From Rotaria macrura (taxonomy: Eukaryota; Rotifera; Eurotatoria; Philodinida; Philodinidae), in assembly GCA_900239685.1 (NCBI GenBank), contig OENT01000260.1, positions 1-64,000 of the forward strand: 64,000 nt of DNA, written 5' to 3'. The notes under the pieces are model-generated. The model was not told the DNA's origin. It was given only the letters and a program-made list of their open reading frames with translations, and ran no database searches. Of the stretch, positions 1 through 10,662 are shown piece after piece (position 1 is the first letter of the stretch; each line of letters opens with the position of its first letter). The position numbers were made by a program, and so were the translations under genes.

Positions 1-559
1 GGGGGGGGGTGGTCTTAACTGAACATCTCGTTTTCGTTCGTTGTCAAGTAATGATAGGAAAGTTTGTGAAATAATCAGTCTCTTCCAACTCATTTCATAT
101 TACGAGGAAAAAATGAGAGAATGACGCGTACGAGTATTAGTTATTTCTATTGCTTTCAAATTTCTTTATATCTGTTGCGTATCGTTCTTATGAATAGTAT
201 TTGTTCTATAGTGGGAAATGATGATGTACCACTTAAAAAACTCGTGTATCGGAATTCTAGTCATAAGATATTCAATGAAATAAATATCTATTCATTGGAT
301 TCGTTTACAAATGATTGTTTAATAGTTAGTCTGTATCAGTTGAAGAATTTCAAGTAAAGAGATGTGTTTGATAGACAAGACACAGTTGGCGATGAATATT
401 CTTCGGCTTCTGTTTGATAATTATTGCTCTCTGAAGTGGATGCTATTTTTCAACAACTGACATTTCATATATTTCTTCTAGCAACGAAGTGTCTAATATA
501 AAAGACAAGGGGAAAACATCAGTATTATGTTAGTATAATTTGCTGAAATATAACTGAGC
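1..559. other. Intergenic start of window
   Basis: No convincing gene is visible. The window opens with a run of nine G residues, which may mark a contig edge. A 78-codon open frame at 121-357 has no signal peptide, motif or neighbouring splice sites and is probably chance. The last part should hold the promoter and 5' leader of the small secreted-protein gene that starts at 560. Confidence 0.5.
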
Positions 560-1143
560 ATGAAGGTATGTTTTAACTAATGCAATCGCTCATTGATTCT
601 TTTTATTTTATTTTTGAAATTAGTGGACATTCTTTCTTTTGGTTCTGACTGTCACTACTGTTGTAGGATCAGATCAAAATGAATTTCAGAGTGAGATTAT
701 ATGCATATGAATGATTTGTTTTCTTTAATGATACCATTTTTTTAGTTGATTCAAACGAAGCTTTACAATTTCTTCTGCGTGCTCGGCGTAGTTTTTTACA
801 TCCAGGGAAAACAAAATGTGAAGAGCAAAAACGTGAAGCTCGGAAAGCCTACGAAGAAAAATGCTCCATATTAGGGAAACGTTTTTGTCCAAAGTTAAGT
901 GATTGGAGTGACTTTCAACAATGGGAAATTGGTGGTGGTTATGAAAGCAAAAGAAATCCATTAACAACACAATCAACAACACCACGAGTGCAAACACTGC
1001 GAACATATCAAACACGTCTTTACACACGACCGACATTACGTACGCATAGAACACCCATGTTTGAACCAGTAACAAATCGACCACCCTATCAAAAACCTAA
1101 CGTTAACAATGAATTCGTAATCCATAAAAGTGATGACGATTGA
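560..1143 (+). CDS. Small secreted protein, unknown family
   Basis: Three exons (560-565, 624-690, 746-1143) join in phase with GT-AG introns to give 156 residues. The first exon codes only Met-Lys. Exon 2 adds a strongly hydrophobic stretch (WTFFLLVLTVTTVVGS), so residues 1-18 form a clear signal peptide and the product should be secreted or enter the ER. The mature part begins with a charged helical segment containing three cysteines (TKCEEQKREARKAYEEKC, then RFCPKLSDW). It continues as a Thr/Arg/Pro-rich tail with many TxR repeats and ends in an acidic SDDD. I recognise no domain. The low-complexity basic tail suggests an extracellular, possibly O-glycosylated, region. The gene model is good; the function is unknown. 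Confidence 0.65.
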
Positions 1144-3562
1144 CGTTTCTATGACTTACATTACGTAGTTAGTTGTAATTATATATATTAAAGCTTTATT
1201 ATCCTAATTTAATAAATTAACACTTTACCACAATTAATACTATATTCTATAGTTAATCTTCAGATCGATAGTTATTGAGAAAATTCTATTGTTCGTTGTC
1301 ATCGTTAGTGAAACGGATGTCTGCTGCTTATAGTATTGATGTATAGATGTCAATAGAAAAAAGTGTGATTTTAGATCTTGCGATACAGATCATAATTACT
1401 ATTTCCAAGTATAAATTTCAGTTTACATTAGAACATGTTATGGATCATCGAAACAGTGACATGATTACTATCTTACGTTGACAACTGCTTCTTCGCGCAT
1501 AAGATTGAGACTGATACATCGGTCGACCGATTGTTTTCGAAGATGGCACGATAGAGCATTGCCACTGTTAACCGATGCATTGCCTTGTTGACGACAATGC
1601 TGAGAAAGTTTAAAAATTTCAATCAACGTTCTAAATCGATTCGAGTCAAATGTACACTAAATTGAACGAGAAGATAAATCGAAAAACAACAATGCAAATT
1701 AATTCCACCGATAGAATTAGTCTTTTAACTAGTGGCATACACTGGCCAAACTTTGATAAGCCTATTCGAATAAATATGTAAAACACAATTACAATTCCAT
1801 ATATCCATACGAAATTAAAAATGAGTATCATCAGCCATAAAATAATATTCCAAATAATGATTTATCTATAAATTCTACAGCTATCGACTAAAATTTGACA
1901 CAAAAAATGAATTCCATTCAATGAGTAAGATTTACTCCTACATGCATCTTCATTCAAAAGATAACGAAATATTTCATGTGTTGGTAACGTTTAATAAATA
2001 CTTTCATTAGAATCATCTCACTACTTGAAGTTCGTATAAGTAACACTCATTGCAATATTGATTAAATAATTATTTCTGATGATTTTAATATACTTATTGA
2101 ATGATACTCGATCGATATCTATACAAACAATTAAATATTTGATATTCGATAGAGAATAAAGTATTTCCGGTCTTAACAGTTCCTGTACTATTATCCATTT
2201 CAGAAAGGAAGGCGGGTGGATACAGCTATAATAGCTGTATCCATCCGCCTTCTTTTTTGAAATGGGTAATAGTATCTATTAAGATAAACTTACATATAAT
2301 TACAATAAAGAATGAATCCTAGCTTTTTGTTTGATTTTTAGTTGACATAAACATTCACGGATATTTTCTAATACGATAAGGGATAAAATTGATTATCTGA
2401 ACCAGAAGTATAGCTACAGATATGATTGAATGAGTTTCTTCAAGCGGTACACTGCATGCAAAAGCAAAAAATAACACAAGTCTATGTAGTACTTGAAATA
2501 TACTGTAATTGTTGGAGAGCGTCAGTGAATTTCTTACAAGTATATCTCTATTAAGACGTTGTCATGGAATGATTTATAAAAATTTGCCATTTTTGAACAG
2601 GATGTATGATTCTAATTAGTTAATTATAAAAAATATATGAAACTTTATAAATTATTAGTAAAAACATTTTCATAATTGATTTATTGTTTAAATTATCAAA
2701 TACAATAAAGATCGATGAGATAAATCTTTCCGACTGTTCGTGTGAAAACAAACAGAGTCTGTTTTAACTCAGTCGAAAATACTACTAATAGTCATCGTTA
2801 ATGAAACAACACTTACAGATTTAGTGCTCATATGAAATATAGTATTCTATAAACAGGCAATAATATTTTAAATATAATCGAATATCAATCATGTGTTGAT
2901 CTTATTGAAAGATTCTATATATCGCGGTACTATAGAAAAAAGTACAACTTCGGTAGAGAAAGAACACTTAATTCAACCATTCAACACAATTCATTTGTTC
3001 ATAGATTGTAGTAGCGGAAATAGTGAGAGCAACAGCAACCACAGTTGAAATTTTATCTATAGATTCAAAGTAGATAAAGAGAGAAACATATTTGTCATAG
3101 TTTTGTAAATTCATAAACTTCAGATATTTTTGCTTGTACTTCAACCAACTTTGTATTACGTTCCGTTTCATTGATTCTTAAATCATTGTCAATATGAACG
3201 TAGAGACGATTTATACAGTTTATGTGATATTCATGTTAACTGTTTATAATGGATCACAAGCATTACAACTTAATATCGATTGAAGACAACTGCATTCTTT
3301 TCAACACTGATTAAAAAACGAAAAGAATGTAGCTACATTCGTTGGATTCCTTTCTGAGTTGTGTCTGATAATGTATATCGAAACAAAAATGATGTATAGA
3401 TTCATTTACTATATTTCATCTATATTCTTTTTAAATAACAATCTAAAAAGTAATTATTGTCCTATCGATATAGCACTGTCGCGCGGTTTATTTTCCTCTG
3501 TACTAATAACGAGACAAGTTCACTACGTAACAATGGAAACACTTAAAACATATCGTTTTCCA
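1144..3562. other. Intergenic, no gene seen
   Basis: AT-rich DNA between the convergent secreted-protein and tafazzin genes. The only structure that stands out is the long hairpin at 2186-2274, listed separately. Open frames at 1646-1831, 2968-3171 and 3359-3580 are short, lack motifs and look like chance frames. Confidence 0.5.
2186..2274 (+). ncRNA. Long perfect-stem hairpin, candidate small-RNA precursor
   Basis: Positions 2186-2229 pair with 2231-2274 around a one-base centre, giving a 44-bp stem without bulges. About four positions are not Watson-Crick pairs, and each is a G-T that would be a G-U wobble in RNA made from the + strand; on the - strand they would be A-C mismatches. That bias is what RNA-level constraint on a + strand transcript would leave. 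The GC-rich core (2211-2218 with 2242-2249) stands out from the AT-rich surroundings. It could be a miRNA or hairpin-siRNA precursor, or a small foldback element. The very small loop is unusual for a miRNA. No promoter or expression evidence is available. Confidence 0.4.
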
Positions 3563-4894
3563 TTAGGTTTTCGAAGGTGATGAAGAAGAGTCACTGGCAA
3601 GATGCTGTCGATGTAATTCTTCACATTTTGATTTTAATTTTGCAAATTCATTTTGAATGACATCAGTTACAGCTTTACGTATTTCTTGCTATAAAATAGA
3701 ACGGATTTGATTAGAATAATTTAAATTAACATCTAATATATTCCTACCAATGATCGATTTTCTTTTTTCATTTTTTCTACGAGATCATCTAAGATTAGTG
3801 GCTCACCAATATAAATACTTACTTTTTGACCCGTTTTAGGAACATAAGGTTCCACATTAGGCAATACAGAATCCATTCCTAATGCGAGAAAAACAAAGAC
3901 ATCTAAAATTATCTTATAATATGTTTCCTACCAAGATGATAGAATGGAACAACTAATGGACAAATACTTGCTTCAGCAATGAGACGGCCGACACCTGAAA
4001 TTTTACTTGTTTGTAACATCAATCCTCGCATTCAAGATTCAATTTACCCCATTTGAGTCTCATCAACTCTTTTGTTAAATTAATCTTTGCTAAAGAATAT
4101 CTTTCAATAGAAAAATATAGCACTTGAACAAAACAAAGTTACCCTCAGGGAAAACATGTACCCAATCGCCTTGATTAATTTTTTCTAATGCAAAATTCAT
4201 TGATCGCTGATACACACCATCACCCCGTGTTATTGGTATTGTCTTACCAAGACTGAAGAAACGTTGATGTCTTTTTACTGTAAATACAATATCATCAGCG
4301 CCCAATGACCAACGCATTCGTGGACGATTCCAAAGAACACGATACGGCATAGTAGCTCCTATAGTTGAAAAAGGAAACTTTGACTAACGATGGAAACAAA
4401 AGACAATTAATAGATAACGACGAATAATTATATGAGGCTGACAGAAAAGAAGAAAGCTACCGTTTATATACCGATCAACAATGGATCATCCAAACCTATA
4501 GATTAAAGTTCATAATGACTGATCATAGTTTATTTACAAAAAGAAGCAACGATCTTACAAGAATGATGATTAGCCGTGGTAATCAGTGGTCGTTTGGGAT
4601 CTCGATGAAGAACAGCATTTAGAAGAATATCACCTTTGAATTAATAAATTCTAGCTAGTCTAAATATATAAATAATAATTCTCACCATTTTCAATGCGAA
4701 CCGAAGTAATATATTCTATTAGAAAACAATCAATATTTCATTATTTGTTCTACTTGTATATTGCATTAGATAATTTATGACTTACTCATCCATAGTCTAC
4801 TCAATGTACCAACAAGTCCAATGGTCACTGTCGATACTGCTTTATAACATCTGGTAGGTCGTTCAGGAAATGGCCAATCGAAGGGCAGTGGCAT
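3563..4894 (-). CDS. TAFAZZIN: Tafazzin, cardiolipin transacylase
   Basis: Nine exons (4786-4894, 4686-4715, 4559-4633, 4472-4495, 4143-4358, 4048-4089, 3932-3994, 3748-3878, 3563-3688) join in phase to 271 residues, close to the human protein. The N-terminus [13 protein letters not shown] and the KYI segment after the membrane helix match the family. The acyltransferase motif NHHSCLDDP carries the catalytic His and Asp; [16 protein letters not shown] and GDWVHVFPE follow, then GVGRLIAEA and [13 protein letters not shown]. Tafazzin remodels mitochondrial cardiolipin by moving acyl chains between phospholipids on the membranes facing the intermembrane space. Oddity: the exon 5/6 junction predicts FPEA instead of the conserved FPEG. 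A splice acceptor lies 5 bases before the ATG. Identity is very likely. Confidence 0.93.
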
Positions 4895-5109
4895 AATATC
4901 TGAAAAAATATGATATACGGTTGCCTCGTTAGGATTACATCAATTTTTCGGTCGAGACGCTGATTTCTCTAATTTTCTTTTTCGATATAGTTACCCAATC
5001 TCTGCAGTGTTTCTAATGAGAATTCGAAATTAAGTGAAATGTTGTACTCCGTTTCAAGAAACAAAGTGCAAATATATAAATATATCTAGAAAAAAGAAAT
5101 AATAGTTTA

Positions 5110-6545
5110 CATTTCATATTCTCAGGGGTCGCAGCGGCCCATGCCTAAAAATCAGGTAAACAGACAGAACACATTTTGGAAAAAAATCAGGATTTCGATA
5201 AAAATCAGGACATTTTAAGTCTTATCATAGTCAAGGCTCTCCATCGTTTTTGGGATTGGTAGGGGTTAAATTTGTTGGCAGACAGTGTTCAGAAAATTTC
5301 CCAGACAATCCTTTAAATAGAATTTCTTTATGTTTAATTTACAGTAATCTGAAATAGATTACCTATTTCGAATGTCTAAGAACGAACATCTCGTCTAATT
5401 TTCAGCACAGACAGCTTACTAGATGCGCTGAAACGACGATATTCTTTACACTAGCTATAAAATCTAGAAGATTCAGCAGACAGCTCACAGTATGAGCACA
5501 GTAACAATGAAATATGCACTATCTGTGAGATTCTCAGAAACCTAGGTTCTGTAGAAATTTTTGCATACATATCGCGAAAAAAGTTTGGAAGAGAGCCTGT
5601 CTGACAGGCTGAACAATAGGGAGAAGGGCTAGCCCCCCCCCCCCCCCCATCGTGGATCTTGATCATAGATTTACTATTCAGGATGAAAACTGCACGAAAT
5701 TAGGTCCATCAATGATAGCTAATTGAAATTACTAGATTAAATTTCTTCGAATACATATTTTGAGTTTTGAGTTCTGTTCTTTCCTTTTCGATCGCTATCT
5801 CTACGCATGCATTTTCTTTTTCTCGGGCATATAGCATTGAGGACGGGGTACCCATTTCGATTGGATTGTCATTTGTTTCTAGTCAAAATGGGATCTTTAT
5901 TAAGAAAATACCCGTAAAAAGAAATAAGGAGAAATCGTATTCTCTCACATTTAAAAATTCTATATCTATCTTTTCAACACTCAAACCATCTTCCTGCATC
6001 GCACTTTCTTCCTTCACTCCTACTTTTCCTTGTCTTTTTATCTCTACTCTTCGCACACATGAAACAACCAAATTAAAAATAATCAAATAAAAGCGTTTAC
6101 AAGAAAACTTTAATAAACCGACTGAATATTGAAATAAGACTTACTAGATTTAATCCAACTATGCATGGTCTGGAACCGAATGATGTGAATATCAGCGAAT
6201 TACAGTTCATAATCACTAATGACGAAATAGCTGCTTTCAAAGAATCAATTAATTCGAAATAGAAGAAGCTTAGACTGATTGCAAGAAAATGAGTGCACAC
6301 AATAATTAAAAATTTGAGTACAATCTTTCTTTCTATAGAAATTACTCTATAAATATGTCTATGAATTGTTTAGGAAATGTTGAACATAACCGAATAAAAC
6401 GTCAAAATGACGTATATGCGGTCTACAAAAATAAATTTAAAAAAATCAGGACAAAACCAGGATTTCCGAACAACAGCCGGAAAATCAGGGCACCTTTAGA
6501 AAGTCAGAAATAAATCAGGAAAATAGTGTCGATGCAAGGCCTCTA
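5110..6545. repeat. Possible old mobile element with AAATCAGG motif clusters
   Basis: Short copies of the motif AAATCAGG(A/G/T) cluster at 5145-5215 and again at 6440-6525, all in the same orientation. Almost none occur elsewhere in the window. The left side begins with CAGGGGTCGC near 5124, which resembles hAT-type terminal sequence; the right side (6526-6550) is only weakly similar in reverse. Between the clusters lie a run of 17-18 C residues near 5633-5649 and short, weakly coding-looking frames on both strands. I see no clean target-site duplication. It could be a non-autonomous DNA transposon, the remains of a longer element, or two copies of a small repeat. Confidence 0.3.
5632..5650. 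repeat. Poly-C tract
   Basis: An uninterrupted run of about 17-18 C residues, very unusual in this AT-rich DNA. It may be a true homopolymer or an assembly or sequencing artefact. Confidence 0.8.
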
Positions 6546-8525
6546 CTCTAGACTTTTTTGTACATGTATACATAGTCATTATATGAAAAATAAATAAGAA
6601 AAGACTATTTGCATTAATCAAAGAACATAATAAGTAAGAAAATTGACTGTAAAGAAGAAACAGGCACTATAAATTAAAATTAAATGTAAAACAAAATGAG
6701 AAATGTTATAATAGAGTGCAGCACGTGCACTTCACTTTTTCGAGTAAAGTGCAAAATAGCGTGCAAATTAAAAAGAGTGTGTGAAGCAATCACTTTGATT
6801 TTGCTTGGTTCACTCATCATTAGAAATATTGAATCTCTGTATTGCTACAGCTGCACCTTCTTTCTTTTTTCAATTGAACGATGTTTGATTAGTTCGGCCT
6901 ATCACAAGTCACTGCATTGCTCACTATCGACATCTATGGAGTAAAATCTCTTGCTATGTACAATAATAATTTTTAAAAAGTTCTTATCAATCTTACATAA
7001 ACATCACATGTAAAGAACTTGATAGTATACTAATCCTATTTTGTGTGAAATTTCTAAATGGTTGTATTTACTATTAAATAATCACCACGGAGACGATTAT
7101 ATCCATAGCGACGAGGCGGATTGCGATTGAAAATGGTAGAGTGTGTGTCGATGAAAGTTATGTTAGCGTATTCTCTTTAGAAAAAAAATCGATTCAATTT
7201 AACTCAAAATTTCCACATTTCAACGCATGTCTGATAGTTGCTTGTACTCTTTTTTTATTGTAATACAATTCTAGGCTTGCAACAAAACTTATTAGGCATT
7301 GCAAATAAGTTATTCACGTTTATGAAATAAATGCATAAGTTTTCAGTACAGATGGCAGTAAACTGTTGAAAAATATACTAATAACAAACATTTATCATAT
7401 TCTTGAGATGAAACTCATTATCAATTTTATTGAAGAGATGAAGTATGAAAATAGATTTTATAACTGAAATGTTCCAAAATGTGTCGTCTACAGTTGGAAT
7501 ATCAATGAAATATTCGTATAAATTTATCACATCTTATAGCAACAAATATCACGATTGGTACTTAAATCTGCTAAATTTTTCACGATCATAGGCAAAAACC
7601 ATATCAAAAAAATTTGTTGATGTTTCCATCGAAATCGTGTAGATCTTACATTTTTACGAATAATCAAATATTTATTACGTAAGAAAATACCTAGTACAGC
7701 TATTTTTGTAAATAACACAGATTAAGTGTCGTAGCTCTGTTGAAAAAAACTTGATTCGAACAACTCACAAACTCATAATTATGTATACCAATATCTTAGA
7801 AAATACTGTATGTGAGGTATCCAACATGTCTTAGACGAAAGAAATTTTTATATTAGAATGATGTCAAACTAACAAACATATTTATTATCAGCGGTGATCG
7901 TTATGTGATCAGAATGTATGATATTCTATACTATTTTGAGTCTTCATAGTTGTTGGTAAATGAAACAAGCAAATCGTCTTTTGTTCAATGTTGATTATTC
8001 GCTGAAAACACTATATTTGTTTTTTATTCAGAGTAATAATAAGAAAATGATTTACAGATAAATTATCTCAATAAGTAACATGCTTTGAACAGTTCTGAGG
8101 AGAACCTTTCTTCTAACTACAACTGATATACCATTCCAATCAGAATAGGATTTCGAAATATTTGATTCATCATTATCTACAAGAATTCATTATTCAATAT
8201 TAATAAGCTAATTATATCAGTAGTAACTCCTAAGTTTGCTTTCGAAAAAATGAAACAGTAATCCTAAACATCGTAACGGTTTTTATTGCATTCAAAACAA
8301 AGCCAAAAAGCACGAAAAACCAAAACAACTAAAACATCACTACACGCAATAAAAACAATCACAAACAATTGGGAATGCAGTTGAATATATCTATGTTTTT
8401 AAACAACGATTTTTCATTTTGATTTTCACCACTCCTCCATCACTAAAACTTATTGAAAGACACAACAAATTACATACAATCTAATTTTCTATGTAAGTCC
8501 TTTGATTGAACGGAGTTGATTTCGT

Positions 8526-10011
8526 TTAGAGCTCGTCTTTGTCAGCGCCAGCTGCAGTTTCTTTCGATGATTTGAAAGAAAGAAGAATATTTGCACGATT
8601 TTGTAACTCTACTCGTTTTTCATTGGTTATCTAAAATGGAACAAGAAATTATACAAAAAAGTCATTCGCTCAGACAATCAAAATTGAAATACTAAATTCA
8701 TGTAAGAATGTTGCTACGAAATGATTGAGCAGCTATATTCATCGGTATGTCTTCTCAATAAAATAATATATTGATACAACTGGATGTCCGACGACACCAA
8801 AAAATCTCTAAAAAGTCTAGTAAAAACTGCTCAATCTTGAATGACTTGTTTGAGAGCGTTCTAACTTCTTAGTGGGTGAATTCGGACTGTACTTGCCACT
8901 AGTCGATCTACATTTGTAATGAAAATATTCTGTACAGACAAGTCTTCTATTCAGAATTATAACTAAACTTATCTGTAGGGTAGGTATCATATATTATATT
9001 ATTAGACTTCGCTAAATGATAGAAATGTGCTACTGTTCTGAAGACATATATATATATATATATATAGTTAATAGGCTCAACTAACACAAATAGATTGATT
9101 CAATGTAAACCTCTTTTTATAATAATAAAATGCGAGTTTTAATTTTAATCTTTCCATCCAATATTTACCTTTCCTTTCAATAAATTTTGTACACGTCGTT
9201 CTTCGCGTTTAAGAAAATCAGTGCCTTGTTTGATAACTGTTTCCATTATTTTGATGTAAGTCTCTCCACTGTCATAAGATAAACAATCAAAATTTATGTA
9301 AAACGAATGTTAAAGTGTGTTTACTTCTTTTGATCTTTTTTATCGACTAAACCTTTGACTTGTTGTCGTGTTTTTTCAAGTAAGGCGTTTTGATTTGTTT
9401 CATCTTTTGCCAACGAGGCATCAACGAATTCTCCCGATATAAGATCCAACTCTTGAACTGTACCAGATAAGCCAAACCAAAGATCTACAATACGAGTGAA
9501 TTTGTTTAATATGAAATAAACATCATTTTTTTCTATTTACTTGTATTCTGTGATAGGAAACGTTTAAGATCATCTTCAGTTTTATCACCTGTGTAATCGA
9601 TTGGTTTTGCTTTTCCTTTGATGAATAACTTATATACTGGATAATCTTCTTTAGTAACAGAGTATTCTTTAGCTAATTGTTCATTTTCTTTATCCCCATA
9701 ATCTGTTATTGGTATTTCAACTAGGAGAAGATTTTTTGAAGTAGCTACGCCTTCAGCAAATTTCTTAAATTGATCTTGTTTATCACCATATGCTGAAAAT
9801 CGAACAGTGAAAAATAGTTCTTATAGAAGTTCTCATAAAGTTGAATATCATACATACGATATTTATCGTCAAATTTTGCTAGGACAACATCGAAATTACG
9901 TAATATTTTATCAAATGTGAAGGAATCCACAGTCACTGTGCCAGGTGTGTGAGCTTTAATCGATGAGATTAATACGAGAAGTACAGCAGAAATGCAATGG
10001 AGTGATGTCAT
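8526..10011 (-). CDS. ERP29: ERp29-like ER lumen chaperone (PDI family, no CXXC)
   Basis: Five exons (9858-10011, 9541-9792, 9325-9484, 9169-9268, 8526-8630) join in phase to 256 residues; human ERp29 has 261. Residues 1-20 are a signal peptide. The thioredoxin-like domain follows (VTVDSFTFDKILRNFDVVLAKFDDKYPYGDKQDQF, then ITDYGDKENEQLAKEY and YPVYKLFIKG). It has no CXXC pair, as in ERp29 and Drosophila Windbeutel, so it should not be an oxidoreductase. The C-terminal helical D-domain runs from GETYIKIMETVIKQG to LQNRANILLSFK, and the chain ends in KDEL, the ER-retrieval signal. The family helps secretory proteins fold and exit the ER. Its neighbour on the same strand also encodes a signal-peptide protein. 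The call is firm. Confidence 0.92.
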
Positions 10012-10662
10012 GTTTTTATTGAAAGTAAGTACGACGAAATAAAAGAAAAACTACTCTATACGAAGTTTATCGATGATCAAAATCAAGCACTGTCGCAAAT
10101 GAAAAGGGAACGAATGAATACAACTTGCTTTATACGGGCAGGAGAATGAAATCAACCAATCAGTGTTTGACGCGCTGATACAACTCATTGATAGTAGTGA
10201 CATCAAATACGTTTTTGATTCAGAAAGTTCCAGAATGAAAAAAAAAGCATACTGTAACCTTTTTAACATATTCATCATCCTTGATCGAGCGAGAGGAAAG
10301 AACAAGATGAAGTTTAATGAACGAAAAAGAAATAAAATATCAAAGAGCTTAATTCAGTAAATGCCGTATATAGATATACGTATGTATGTATATCTCGCTT
10401 TTTCTAAAAGTTAACACTAAATAACGTGCAACTGAATTACACAGAGAATTGAATATGGTGAACAAAGTAGCATGCATACTTATATAGGGATATTAAAAAT
10501 AGAAAGAAAACCCATCGAGATAAATTGATACCCGTTGTATTCAACTGTAATAATTTATATGCGAACCGAAAATTATCTTTTCTTTCCGAGAAAATTAACA
10601 AAGAAAAAGATAGACCTGACTTAAAATATAAAAACAAAATCATGAAGTATTTTTCTTCAACA
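10012..10662. other. Short intergenic spacer
   Basis: About 650 bases between the 3' end of the LEA-like gene and the start of ERp29, both on the minus strand. Open frames at 10051-10305, 10163-10360 and 10437-10643 overlap on opposite strands without motifs and are probably chance. The spacer should hold the ERp29 promoter. Confidence 0.5.

Larger units (their letters stand above)
4895..8525. other. Intergenic, 3.6 kb, repeat-bearing
   Basis: No convincing gene lies between tafazzin and ERp29. The part from about 5110 to 6545 is flanked by clusters of an AAATCAGG motif and is listed separately. Inside it, open frames at 5767-6090 (+), 5883-6086 (-) and about 6100-6257 (+) look faintly coding but have no recognisable domain. 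From 6550 to 8525 I see only AT-rich sequence. Confidence 0.45.

Noticed and set aside
1-9. Poly-G run as a telomere
   Set aside because: It is a plain homopolymer, not a repeated telomere unit, so a contig-edge artefact is more likely.
121-357. 78-codon open frame at the window start
   Set aside because: No motif, start context, splice partner or signal sequence; AT-rich DNA gives such frames by chance.
725-1084. 119-codon minus-strand frame
   Set aside because: It lies opposite the third exon of the secreted-protein gene, which has a signal peptide and proper splice sites.
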